DNA from: Verrucomicrobiota bacterium
GTDB lineage: Bacteria > Verrucomicrobiota > Verrucomicrobiia > Opitutales > Opitutaceae
Reading direction: 5' to 3'
Assembly: GCA_023391285.1 (NCBI GenBank)
Contig: JAEWBF010000045.1
Coordinates: 16,232-80,231, forward strand
Length of the DNA: 64,000 bases
Under the pieces are notes generated by a model that ran no database searches, was not told the DNA's origin, and was given only the letters and a program-made list of their open reading frames with translations. The first letter of the stretch is position 1, and the number at the start of each line of letters is the position of its first letter. This document shows positions 36,548 to 44,708 of the stretch, one piece after another. Both the position numbers and the translations under genes were made by a program.

Positions 36548-37699
36548 ATGCTGGCTGACCTCTACTTCAACCTCCCGCCGATCGTCCAAGGCCTGCTCAA
36601 GGGTCTCGCGGTGATTCTCGTGATCTTCCCGATCGCGGGCGCCTGCTCGATGGCCGAACGCAAAGTCGCCGCGTGGGTGCAGGATCGTCCCGGTCCCAAT
36701 CGTGCCGTCGTGCCGTGGGTCGCATGGATTCCGTTCCTCGGCCGCTTCCTCCAACGGCTTGGCATCTTCCACGTCATGGCCGACGGCGGCAAAATGCTCT
36801 TCAAGGAAGACTCTCTGCCGGATCACGTGAACAAGTTCTACTTCATCGCGGCTCCGCTGCTTGCGATGATCCCGGCGCTCACGACGGTCACGGTGGTTCC
36901 GTTTGGCGCCTATTTCGATGCGCTCGGCCGCATGATCCCGCTCGGCCTCGCGCCGGTCGACGTAGGCATCCTCGCCGTTTTCGCCGTCAGTTCGCTCAGC
37001 GTTTATTCGCTGATCCTCGCCGGCTGGGCCTCGAATTCGAAGTATCCGTTTCTTGGATCCGTGCGCGCCACGGCGCAGCTCATCTCCTACGAGCTTTCGA
37101 TGACGCTGTCCGTGCTGCCGGTTTTCCTCTGGATCAACGCTCCCGGCCAGGACGCGACGCTCGGCTTCTCTCGGATCGTCGAGTTCCAAAGCCAGCCCGG
37201 CTTCCTCGGCGGCATGTGGTTCATCTTCATCATGCCGGTCTCGGCGTTCATCTTCCTCACCGCGCTCTTTGCCGAAACCAACCGCCAGCCGTTCGACACC
37301 GTTGAGTCGGAAGCCGACCTTGTCGGCAGCTTCCATACCGAATACGGCGCGTTCAAATGGGGCCTCTTCTTCGTGGCCGAATACTCGCACATGATCGTCG
37401 GCTCCGCCGTGTTCCTCCTGATGTTTGGCGGCGGTTGGAATCCATTGCCGTGGGTGCCGCTCATCACGGTCACCAATCTGCTGGGCATCACGGACAACGC
37501 GCTGCTCACGGGCCTGCTTTCGATCGCGATCTTCCTCTTCAAGACGCTCGCGATGATCTTCTTCTTCATGTGGGTGCGCTGGACCGTGCCGCGTTTCCGT
37601 TACGATCAGGTGATGAAGCTCGGCTGGCAAAAGCTCCTCCCGCTCTCCATCGCGAACCTCCTCTTCTACGCGATCGCGATCGCGTTCATTCAGAAATAA
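36548..37699 (+). CDS. nuoH: NADH-quinone oxidoreductase subunit H
   Basis: 383-residue membrane subunit (ND1) with eight or nine transmembrane helices that forms the quinone channel with NuoB/D. Signatures include MAERKVAAWVQDRPGPNR in the first loop, AETNRQPFDTVESEADLVGSF with the conserved acidic quinone-site loop, and EYGAFKWGLFFVAEYSHM. A long loop (about 55-95) contains an insertion (GRFLQRLGIFHVMADGGKML) typical of the family. Downstream lies another family-1 palindrome. Confidence 0.96.
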   Translation: MLADLYFNLPPIVQGLLKGLAVILVIFPIAGACSMAERKVAAWVQDRPGPNRAVVPWVAWIPFLGRFLQRLGIFHVMADGGKMLFKEDSLPDHVNKFYFIAAPLLAMIPALTTVTVVPFGAYFDALGRMIPLGLAPVDVGILAVFAVSSLSVYSLILAGWASNSKYPFLGSVRATAQLISYELSMTLSVLPVFLWINAPGQDATLGFSRIVEFQSQPGFLGGMWFIFIMPVSAFIFLTALFAETNRQPFDTVESEADLVGSFHTEYGAFKWGLFFVAEYSHMIVGSAVFLLMFGGGWNPLPWVPLITVTNLLGITDNALLTGLLSIAIFLFKTLAMIFFFMWVRWTVPRFRYDQVMKLGWQKLLPLSIANLLFYAIAIAFIQK

Positions 37700-37701
37700 C
37701 C

Positions 37702-37781
37702 GCCCGCGAAACACGCCAATGAACGCCAAATTCTCCAACAGCTTCGCTCGCTTTTCGCGGCTGTTCGCGTGTTTCGCGGGC
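37702..37781. repeat. Palindromic repeat, family 1 (nuoH-nuoI junction)
   Basis: Perfect 15-bp arms GCCCGCGAAACACGC (37702-37716) and its reverse complement (37767-37781). The left arm starts 2 nt after the nuoH stop codon; nuoI begins 21 nt after the right arm. Confidence 0.85.
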
Positions 37782-37802
37782 TGATCCAACCTCTTCTCGC
37801 TC

Positions 37803-38351
37803 ATGGCCGTCGTCCCTCTCGAACGCAAACCGCTCACCTTCGCCGAGCGCACTTACCTGCCGCAGATCGCGGCCGGCCTGAAAACCACGTTCAAGCACCT
37901 CGTCCGCAAAAAGCAGACGCTCGAGTATCCCGAACAGCGCCCGGAGATTCCTTCCGGCTATCGCGGCGTGCCCACGCTCGTGAAGGATCCCAACGGACGC
38001 GAGAAATGCGTCTCCTGCCAACTCTGCGAATTCGTCTGCCCGCCGAAAGCCATCCGCATCACGCCGGGCGAGATCGATCCCGCCGCGCCGACTTCGCACG
38101 TCGAGAAAGCCCCGCGCGAATTCGAAATCGACATGCTGCGCTGCATCTACTGCGGCATGTGCCAGGAAGTCTGCCCCGAGGAAGCGATCTTCCTCCAGCA
38201 GCAGTATACGATGACCGGATACACGCGGGCCGAGATGGTGAACAACAAGCAGCGCCTCTACGAACTCGGCGGCACGCTGCCCGACCAGCATTTCAAGTGG
38301 GACAAGAAGAAGGCCGCCGAACAGGCCGCCGCGTCGCAACATCACCACTGA
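37803..38351 (+). CDS. nuoI: NADH-quinone oxidoreductase subunit I
   Basis: 182-residue 8Fe ferredoxin-type subunit bearing clusters N6a and N6b. Two ligand sets are visible: Cys69-x2-Cys72-x2-Cys75-x3-Cys79 (CVSCQLCEFVCP) and Cys114-x2-Cys117-x2-Cys120-x3-Cys124 (CIYCGMCQEVCP). The N-terminal amphipathic helix region is KTTFKHLVRKKQT and the C-terminus ends with three histidines. It transfers electrons from NuoG to NuoB. Confidence 0.97.
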   Translation: MAVVPLERKPLTFAERTYLPQIAAGLKTTFKHLVRKKQTLEYPEQRPEIPSGYRGVPTLVKDPNGREKCVSCQLCEFVCPPKAIRITPGEIDPAAPTSHVEKAPREFEIDMLRCIYCGMCQEVCPEEAIFLQQQYTMTGYTRAEMVNNKQRLYELGGTLPDQHFKWDKKKAAEQAAASQHHH

Positions 38352-38381
38352 GCCGTGCTTCCCATGTCTCTCTTCTCGATT

Positions 38382-38475
38382 GTCATTCTGAGCGCAGCGA
38401 AGAATCCACTTGGACGCTCGTTGTCTCCGGCGGCTTCGAAGCGCTCACTGGATTCTTCGCTTCGCTCAGAATGAC
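38382..38475. repeat. Palindromic repeat, family 2 (nuoI-nuoJ junction)
   Basis: A 27-bp inverted repeat with one mismatch. The left arm spans 38382-38408 (begins GTCATTCTGAGCG, ends GAAGAATCCA); the right arm spans 38449-38475 (begins TGGATTCTTCGC, ends CAGAATGAC); the loop is 40 nt. This is the only copy in the window and the longest near-perfect palindrome seen. Confidence 0.9.
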
Positions 38476-38507
38476 AGGTTGCGAGTAGCTGCACCGATCT
38501 CTGCCTC

Positions 38508-39017
38508 ATGGCCACATTGATGTTCAACCTCTTCGCCCTTCTGACGGTCATTGCCGCCGTCGGCACGGTGCTGAACAAAAACGCCGTCAACGCCGCGATG
38601 TGCTTCATGCTGTCGCTCGTCGGCGTCGCCGGCCTGTTCGTGATGCTCGACGCCTACCTCCTCGCGTTCATCCTCATCCTGGTTTACGCGGGCGCTGTCG
38701 CCGCGCTGTTTCTATTCATCATCATGCTGCTCAATGTGAGGGAAGCCGCGGCCCGCCGTTTCCCGCGCATGACGATTATCGCCGGCTCCATCGCCGCAGC
38801 CCTGCTCGCCGTCGGCGTGCTCTACTTCTACAAGCAGCCTGAGCTCGCCACCGCGGTCACGACCGCCGAACCCGTCGGCGCGTCGCTCAAGGGCTACGCG
38901 TATCAACTTTTCACGACGTATCTGCTGCCGGTGCAGATCATGGGTTTCCTCCTCCTGATCGCCATGCTCGGCGTGATCGTGCTCAGTAAACGGTTCGAGA
39001 CGGAGGCCGCCAAATGA
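38508..39017 (+). CDS. nuoJ: NADH-quinone oxidoreductase subunit J
   Basis: 169-residue ND6-type membrane subunit with five predicted helices. The conserved third-helix region is present as [27 protein letters not shown], which contains the pi-bulge-forming YAGA element of the family. The stop codon overlaps the nuoK start (ATGA), indicating coupled translation; this is one of the few nuo junctions here without a repeat. Confidence 0.94.
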   Translation: MATLMFNLFALLTVIAAVGTVLNKNAVNAAMCFMLSLVGVAGLFVMLDAYLLAFILILVYAGAVAALFLFIIMLLNVREAAARRFPRMTIIAGSIAAALLAVGVLYFYKQPELATAVTTAEPVGASLKGYAYQLFTTYLLPVQIMGFLLLIAMLGVIVLSKRFETEAAK

Positions 39018-39322
39018 TCGCCGCTTCGCTCAACACCTACCTCGTGCTCAGCGCGCTGCTCTTCGCGATCGGCTTCCTCGGCGTGCTCATCCGGCGCAAC
39101 ACGCTCGTGATCTTCATGGGCCTCGAGCTCATGCTCGTCGCCTCGACCCTCGCGCTCGTCGCGTTCTCGCGTTTCAACGGCACCAACGACGGCAACGTCT
39201 TCGTGTTCTTCATCCTCACCGTCGCCGCCGCCGAAGTCGCGGTCGGTCTCGCCATCATTGTCGCGCTGTTCCGCAAGCGCCAGACGATCGAAGTCGATCA
39301 GCTCAACACGCTGAAGAACTGA
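39014..39322 (+). CDS. nuoK: NADH-quinone oxidoreductase subunit K
   Basis: 102-residue ND4L-type subunit with three membrane helices. It has the family pattern [22 protein letters not shown] (Glu in helix 2 for proton transfer) and [18 protein letters not shown] (second Glu in helix 3). It overlaps nuoJ by 4 nt. Confidence 0.96.
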   Translation: MIAASLNTYLVLSALLFAIGFLGVLIRRNTLVIFMGLELMLVASTLALVAFSRFNGTNDGNVFVFFILTVAAAEVAVGLAIIVALFRKRQTIEVDQLNTLKN

Positions 39323-39323
39323 A

Positions 39324-39436
39324 ACCACGGATGAACACGGATAAACACGGATCGAGGGTAGGGCGAACCGTCCTCGGTGAGCCGCGTTTGACTCTCGACC
39401 GCCGGCAACGGCTCGGCGGGGACGCCTCGCCCTACC
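39324..39436. repeat. Two repeat families in the nuoK-nuoL junction
   Basis: 39324-39352 is a half-copy of family 3 (ACCACGGATGAACACGGAT and a further unit). 39357-39436 is a palindrome of family 5: GGTAGGGCG with GAGCCGC on the left and GGCTCGGCGGGG with CGCCCTACC on the right. Family 5 recurs at 44600-44674 and at the extreme end of the window. Confidence 0.75.
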
Positions 39437-39446
39437 TATTTCAGTC

Positions 39447-41318
39447 ATGACGATGCTTCAGCACGCCATCATCGCACTTTTGCTGCCGCTCGCGTCGGCC
39501 GCGCTCATCGCGCTTTTTCTGCGCCGCGCGCACAATGCCGCCGCCACGCTTTCGGTGATCGCCGCGACGATCGTCGCGGCGTTTTCGATCCATCTCGCGT
39601 TGAGCAACGAGCGTTTCGAAACCTCCCTCGAATGGCTGCGGCTCGGCGAGTTTTCGCTCTCGCTCGGCATCAAGTTCGACGACCTCGCTGCGCTCATGCT
39701 CGTGATCGTCGGCATCGTCGGGCTCTGCGTGCATGTCTTTTCGCTCGGCTACCTGCGCGACGATCCGTCGAAGGCCCGCTACTTCGGCGGGCTCTCGATC
39801 TTCATGTTTTCAATGATCGGCATCACGCTCGCCGATAATCTTTTCATGATGTTCATCTTTTGGGAGCTCGTCGGTTACAGCTCCTACGCGCTCATCGGCC
39901 ACTGGTATGATCGCCCGTCCGCCAGCGCCGCCGCGAAGAAGGCCTTCATCGTCAATCGTGTCGGCGACTTCGGTTTCCTGCTCGGCATCATCATGTGTTA
40001 TTGGGTCAACGGCACGGTCAACCTGACCGAGCTCTCCCAGGGCAACGCCATCGCGAGCACCGCGATCCCGCTGCTTCTCTTCTGCGGCGCCGTCGGCAAA
40101 TCCGCGCAGATGCCGTTGCAGGTCTGGCTTCCCGACGCGATGGAAGGCCCGACGCCCGTCTCCGCGCTCATCCACGCCGCGACGATGGTCGCCGCCGGTA
40201 TCTACATGTTGTGCCGCATCAACGCGCTGATGGTGCCCGACGCTCTCAATGTCATCATGTGGGTCGGCACCGTGACCGCGCTTTACGCCGCGCTCTGCGC
40301 GATCGTGCAAAGCGACATCAAGAAGGTCCTCGCTTACTCCACGCTTTCCCAACTCGGCTACATGGTCGCCGCGTTCGGACTCGGTTCGCTCGTTGTCGCG
40401 CACGACGCCGACGGCGCCCGTCACTCCGTGCTCCTCGCCGCCGGCGTAGGCGCTGCGATGTTCCACCTGACGACGCACGCCTTCTTCAAAGCGCTCATGT
40501 TCCTCGGCTCCGGTTCCGTGATCCACGGCTGCCACCACGAGCAGGACATCTTCAAGATGGGCGGTCTCGCGAAGAAGATGCCGCTCACGTTCGTGACGTT
40601 CACGATCGGCGTCGCGGCGATCATCGGTTTCCCGTTCCTTTCCGGTTTCTTTTCGAAGGACGCGATTCTCCTCCTGGCCTACGAGAAGAACACCGCCGTC
40701 TTCGCGATCCTCGCTTTCGTCGCCGTCCTCACCGCGCTCTACATGGTTCGGCTCTGGAAGATCACCTTCCTCGGCGCCCCGCGCAGCGAGCACGCCGAAC
40801 ACGCGCATGAAGGCGGCCTCACGCTCACCGCGCCGCTCGTGGTGCTCGCGATCCTGTCCGTTGTGGGTGGATACACGGCCTTTTATCCCAACGTCTTCTC
40901 GGGCGTGTTCGCGCTGATTCCGGTCGCGCACGGCGCCACGCACACGGTCATCCTCGTCACGAGTATCGTCGTAATGACCGTCGGTGCTCTGGCTGCGCTC
41001 TTCCTCTACAAGCCCGCCGCCACCGATTCCCTCGAGCAGAAGTCCCCGGGGGCCTTCAACGCCCTCGTCGCGCTCCGCAACAGCTTCGACGCCGCTTACG
41101 ATTATTACGTGGCCAAAGTGCAGCAGCGTTTCGCGATGCTGCTCAATTTCCTCGAACAAATCTTCCTCGCCGGCCTGATCGTCCGCGGCATCGCCGGTGT
41201 GGTCGGCCTTTTCGGCCTCGGCGCCCGCGCGCTGCATGTGGGCAAGCTCAACGTTTACGTTTACTGGTTCCTCGGCGGCGCCGTCGCCCTGTGGCTGTTC
41301 GCAACCGGAGCCCTCTGA
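39447..41318 (+). CDS. nuoL: NADH-quinone oxidoreductase subunit L
   Basis: 623-residue antiporter-like proton-pumping subunit (ND5) with about 16 membrane helices and the long C-terminal lateral helix. Conserved segments include FWELVGYSSYALIGHWY, GDFGFLLGIIMCYW, PDAMEGPTPVSALIHAATMV and ACIVQS-type LCAIVQSDIKKVLAYSTLSQLGYM. Proton-channel Lys/Glu residues sit within these helices. The gene follows the K-L repeat pair and precedes another palindrome. Confidence 0.96.
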   Translation: MTMLQHAIIALLLPLASAALIALFLRRAHNAAATLSVIAATIVAAFSIHLALSNERFETSLEWLRLGEFSLSLGIKFDDLAALMLVIVGIVGLCVHVFSLGYLRDDPSKARYFGGLSIFMFSMIGITLADNLFMMFIFWELVGYSSYALIGHWYDRPSASAAAKKAFIVNRVGDFGFLLGIIMCYWVNGTVNLTELSQGNAIASTAIPLLLFCGAVGKSAQMPLQVWLPDAMEGPTPVSALIHAATMVAAGIYMLCRINALMVPDALNVIMWVGTVTALYAALCAIVQSDIKKVLAYSTLSQLGYMVAAFGLGSLVVAHDADGARHSVLLAAGVGAAMFHLTTHAFFKALMFLGSGSVIHGCHHEQDIFKMGGLAKKMPLTFVTFTIGVAAIIGFPFLSGFFSKDAILLLAYEKNTAVFAILAFVAVLTALYMVRLWKITFLGAPRSEHAEHAHEGGLTLTAPLVVLAILSVVGGYTAFYPNVFSGVFALIPVAHGATHTVILVTSIVVMTVGALAALFLYKPAATDSLEQKSPGAFNALVALRNSFDAAYDYYVAKVQQRFAMLLNFLEQIFLAGLIVRGIAGVVGLFGLGARALHVGKLNVYVYWFLGGAVALWLFATGAL

Positions 41319-41339
41319 CCATGAGCCGCGTTTTCCATT

Positions 41340-41412
41340 GGCCGCAAAAAGGCGCGAAAATGCGCAAGCACCAGAAACTCCTTTTTGCGTCTTCTTGCGC
41401 CTCTTTGCGGCC
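41340..41412. repeat. Palindromic repeat, family 6 (nuoL-nuoM junction)
   Basis: GGCCGCAAAAAGGCGC (41340-41355) pairs with GCGCCTCTTTGCGGCC (41397-41412), one mismatch. A lone right half recurs at about 48386-48416, before the ThyX-like gene. Confidence 0.8.
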
Positions 41413-41436
41413 TTCCTGTTCGGCCTGATTTTTGCG

Positions 41437-42969
41437 ATGAGCAATCTGCCCTTCGATCCTCTCCTCGTCTCGATCGCTGCGCCGCTCGCGCTCGCCCTCG
41501 CCATCGCGCTCGGCCTGCCGAAACGCTGGTCGATCAAGCTCGCCTACGTCGCGTTCGCGATTCCGGCGCTGCTCGCGCTGCATGTGTGGTTTTACTTTGG
41601 CGACGCCGCCAAGGACTCCGGTTATGCGTTTCTGCAAACGTATTCAACTGGCTTGGACGCCTACGGGATCACGCTGAAACTCGGCCTCAACGGCATCTCG
41701 CTCCCGCTCTTCGTCCTCGCCGGTCTCGTCGGTTTGGCCGCCGGTCTCTACGCGATCCAATCGCAAGCCGAGCGCCTGAAGATCTACCTGATGCTGCTCC
41801 TCATCATGCAGGCGGGCTTGATGGGCGTGTTCGCGAGCGTCGATGTCTTCTTCTTCTATTTCTTCCACGAACTCGCGCTGATTCCGACGTTCATCATGGT
41901 CGGCGTTTGGGGCGGACGCGACCGCGGTTACGCCGCGATGAAGATGACGATCTATCTCACGCTCGGTGCGATGATCTCCCTCGCCGGCCTGATCGCGCTC
42001 TACGTGAAGAGCGGCGCCGAGTCGTTCGATCTCATCGCGCTCCGCGCGGCGATCACCGCCCAGCCGATCGGCGAGACGCTGCAGAACAACATTTTCGCGC
42101 TCCTGATGTTCGGCTTCGGCATCCTTGTTTCGCTGTGGCCGCTGCACACCTGGGCGCCTCTTGGCTACGGCGCCGCGCCCAGCTCGAACGCGATGTTGCA
42201 CGCCGGCGTGCTCAAGAAATTCGGCCTCTACGGTCTGATCCAAATCGGCCTCCCGCTGCTGCCCGCCGGTTTCCTTCACTGGTCCGGCCCGCTCGCTTGG
42301 CTCGCCGTGATCGGCAACATCCTCGTTGTCGGCTTCATCACCATCGCCCAACGCGACCTGAAGCAGATGGTCGGTTACAGCTCCGTGATGCACATGGGCT
42401 ATGCGTTCCTCGGCATCGCGGCCGGCACGGCGCTCGGCGTCGGCGGCGTGGTGCTGATGATGGTCGCGCACGGTTTCTCCGTCGCGCTGCTCTTCCTCCT
42501 TTCGACATCGATCTACCATCGCACGCACACCTTCGCGATGGATGAGATGGGCGGCCTCGCCCAGAAAGCGCCGGTCCTCGCCGCGTTCTTCGTCGCCGCG
42601 ACGTTCGCCAGCATTGGCCTTCCCGGCTTTGCCAACTTCTGGGGCGAGCTCGCGATCTTCGTTTCGCTGTGGAATTTCTCGCCGCTCGTCACCGTGCTGG
42701 CGGTTTCCGGTGTGATCATCTCCGCGATCTACGGCCTGCGCGCTTCCGCAAATGTCTTCTTCGGTCAGCCGACCGAACAGTTCACCGCGGTGATGGCGCA
42801 ACATCCGCCGACCGATCTTCGCTGGTCCGAAAAGACGCCCGCGCTCATCCTCCTGGTCGCGCTCCTCTTCGTCGGCTTCTGGCCGAAATCCGTTTCGACT
42901 CACATCGATGCCGCGCTCACCGACGTCGTTCCCGCGCCTGCGCCCGCCGTCCAAACCGCTTCCCGCTAA
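41437..42969 (+). CDS. nuoM: NADH-quinone oxidoreductase subunit M
   Basis: 510-residue antiporter-like subunit (ND4). The ATG at 41437 (MSNLPFDPLLVSIAAPLALA) is chosen: the open frame upstream runs through the family-6 palindrome and nuoL. Family motifs are FFFYFFHELALIPTFIMVGVW (helix-5 Glu), FGILVSLWPLHTWAPLGYGA and MLHAGVLKKFGLYGLIQIG. The last codons and stop lie inside the left arm of the next family-1 palindrome. Confidence 0.96.
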   Translation: MSNLPFDPLLVSIAAPLALALAIALGLPKRWSIKLAYVAFAIPALLALHVWFYFGDAAKDSGYAFLQTYSTGLDAYGITLKLGLNGISLPLFVLAGLVGLAAGLYAIQSQAERLKIYLMLLLIMQAGLMGVFASVDVFFFYFFHELALIPTFIMVGVWGGRDRGYAAMKMTIYLTLGAMISLAGLIALYVKSGAESFDLIALRAAITAQPIGETLQNNIFALLMFGFGILVSLWPLHTWAPLGYGAAPSSNAMLHAGVLKKFGLYGLIQIGLPLLPAGFLHWSGPLAWLAVIGNILVVGFITIAQRDLKQMVGYSSVMHMGYAFLGIAAGTALGVGGVVLMMVAHGFSVALLFLLSTSIYHRTHTFAMDEMGGLAQKAPVLAAFFVAATFASIGLPGFANFWGELAIFVSLWNFSPLVTVLAVSGVIISAIYGLRASANVFFGQPTEQFTAVMAQHPPTDLRWSEKTPALILLVALLFVGFWPKSVSTHIDAALTDVVPAPAPAVQTASR

Positions 42970-43037
42970 ACACGCGAAAGCCCGCGAAATGAAAACCTCT
43001 GCTCTGAATTTTGCGCCCTTTCGCGTGTTTCGCGGGC
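42962..43037. repeat. Palindromic repeat, family 1 (nuoM-nuoN junction)
   Basis: CCCGCTAAACACGCGAAA (42962-42979) pairs with TTTCGCGTGTTTCGCGGG (43019-43036), one mismatch. The left arm supplies the final codons and TAA stop of nuoM, so the element has been absorbed into the gene end. Confidence 0.85.
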
Positions 43038-43053
43038 GACTCCTCTTTCTGCA

Positions 43054-44571
43054 ATGACTCTCGAAGCCGCCAAACTCGCCGCCGGCCTGAACGAATGGTC
43101 CGCCATTGCGCCCGAACTCGCGCTCGGCTGCCTCGCGCTCTTCCTGCTCGTCCTCGAGATGCTGCTGCCGAAGAAGCATCACGACCAGATCGGCGCCGTC
43201 GCCATCATCGGCCAGATCGGCATCCTGGCCTACGTCGCGTTTACGTTTCATTCGCCCGCGACCCTCGGACGCGACACGTTCAACGGTCTCCTGCACCACG
43301 GCTACGGCGGGCAGACGATGCGGGTGTTCTTCCTGCTCTCGTCGATCTTCACCTGCATTCTCGGCCGCGTCGCCCTCGCGAAGCAGATCATCCCGCGGAT
43401 CGAGTTCTATCACATCGTGCTCGTCGCCACCGGCGCGATGATGCTCCTCGCGCAGGCGAATCACTTCCTCCTGCTCTTCGTCGCGCTCGAAACGCTCACG
43501 ATCGGCCTCTATATTCTCGTTAGCTATTTCCGCACGAACGCTCTGTCGCTCGAAGCCGGTCTGAAATACCTCGTGATGGGCGCGCTGAGTTCGTCGATGC
43601 TGCTTTTCGGCATCGTGCTGCTTTACGGCGTCGCGGGAAATCCCGCGCTCGAAGGTCACACCTCGGCGGCGATGAACTTTACGGACCTCACGCGTTTCCT
43701 CGCGCTGAATCCCGACAACTTCCTCGCGAGCGTCGGCATCGTCCTCGTCCTCTCCGGCATCTGCTTCAAGATCGGCGCGTTCCCCTTCCAAATCTGGGTG
43801 CCCGATGTTTACCAGGGGGCGCCCACCCCGGTGACCGCCTTCCTTGCCGTGTCGTCGAAAGCCGCCGGTTTCGTGATGCTGCTCCCGCTGGTGATGACGG
43901 TCTTCGCCGCCTACAGCTCGCTCGTCACCACGGTTCTCACCGTGATCGCCGCCGCGACGATCCTCTTCGGCAACATCGCTGCGCTCACGCAGAACAACGT
44001 CAAACGACTCATCGGCCTTTCCGGTGTTTCGCACGCGGGCTTCCTGCTGCTCGGCGTCGTCGCCGCTCCGCTCGTGCCGACCGCTGTCGGCGCCGTGCTC
44101 TTCTATCTCTTCGTTTACCTGATCGCCTCGTTCGCCGTGTTCGGAGTCATGACGCATCTCGCCGGCGTGAACGACGCCGATCAGGAACTCGATCACTACA
44201 CCGGCCTCTCGAAAGAAAGTCCCTTCCTCGCCGCGGTCCTTGCGGTCGCGCTCGGTTCGCTCGCCGGCATTCCGCCGCTCGCGGGTTTCATGGGCAAATT
44301 CTTCGTCTTTGTCGCTGCGTTCCGCGCCGAACTCTACGGCTTGCTCGCCATCGCGATCGTCGGCGTGGTGATCTCGATCTACTACTACTTCGGCTGGATC
44401 AAAGCCGCGTTCTTCGAGACCTGGCAGCCGACCGACGCTCCGGTTAATCCGCGTCCCGCGCGCACGCCCGTTGGTTTCACTGCCGGTCTCTCGCTCGCCT
44501 CGCTCGCGCTCCTCTCGATTCTCTTCGGCCTCTACCAAGGTCCGCTCGGCGCCTGGCTGCTCGCTCGGTAG
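43054..44571 (+). CDS. nuoN: NADH-quinone oxidoreductase subunit N
   Basis: 505-residue antiporter-like subunit (ND2) with about 14 helices, the last gene of the operon. Signatures include FVALETLTIGLYILVSYF (helix-5 Glu), GICFKIGAFPFQIWVPDVYQ, GAPTPVTAFLAVSSKAAGF and VKRLIGLSGVSHAGFLLLG. The region downstream is convergent with the ThuA/cytochrome gene and holds a family-5 repeat in place of an obvious terminator. Confidence 0.96.
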   Translation: MTLEAAKLAAGLNEWSAIAPELALGCLALFLLVLEMLLPKKHHDQIGAVAIIGQIGILAYVAFTFHSPATLGRDTFNGLLHHGYGGQTMRVFFLLSSIFTCILGRVALAKQIIPRIEFYHIVLVATGAMMLLAQANHFLLLFVALETLTIGLYILVSYFRTNALSLEAGLKYLVMGALSSSMLLFGIVLLYGVAGNPALEGHTSAAMNFTDLTRFLALNPDNFLASVGIVLVLSGICFKIGAFPFQIWVPDVYQGAPTPVTAFLAVSSKAAGFVMLLPLVMTVFAAYSSLVTTVLTVIAAATILFGNIAALTQNNVKRLIGLSGVSHAGFLLLGVVAAPLVPTAVGAVLFYLFVYLIASFAVFGVMTHLAGVNDADQELDHYTGLSKESPFLAAVLAVALGSLAGIPPLAGFMGKFFVFVAAFRAELYGLLAIAIVGVVISIYYYFGWIKAAFFETWQPTDAPVNPRPARTPVGFTAGLSLASLALLSILFGLYQGPLGAWLLAR

Positions 44572-44599
44572 GTAGAACCCGACGTCTCGATGGGTTCAG

Positions 44600-44674
44600 G
44601 TAGGGCGAGGCGTCCCCGCCGAGCCGCGGCTCACCGGGAGTCCGACGGGTCGGGGCAGGCTAGATCGCCCTAAC
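44600..44674. repeat. Palindromic repeat, family 5 (nuo operon end)
   Basis: GTAGGGCGAGGCGTCCCC with GAGCCGCGGCTC on the left, and a degenerate right arm ATCGCCCTAAC. It lies between the convergent stops of nuoN and the cytochrome-type gene and could act as a bidirectional hairpin. Confidence 0.65.
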
Positions 44675-44708
44675 TCCAACCCCGCGAGAGGGACGCCGGG
44701 TTCCACCG

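Noticed and set aside
41644..44538. 964-codon minus-strand frame opposite nuoM and nuoN
   Set aside because: Composition dominated by Glu/Arg/His/Asp as expected for the complement of hydrophobic membrane genes; it crosses two genuine nuo genes and a palindrome.
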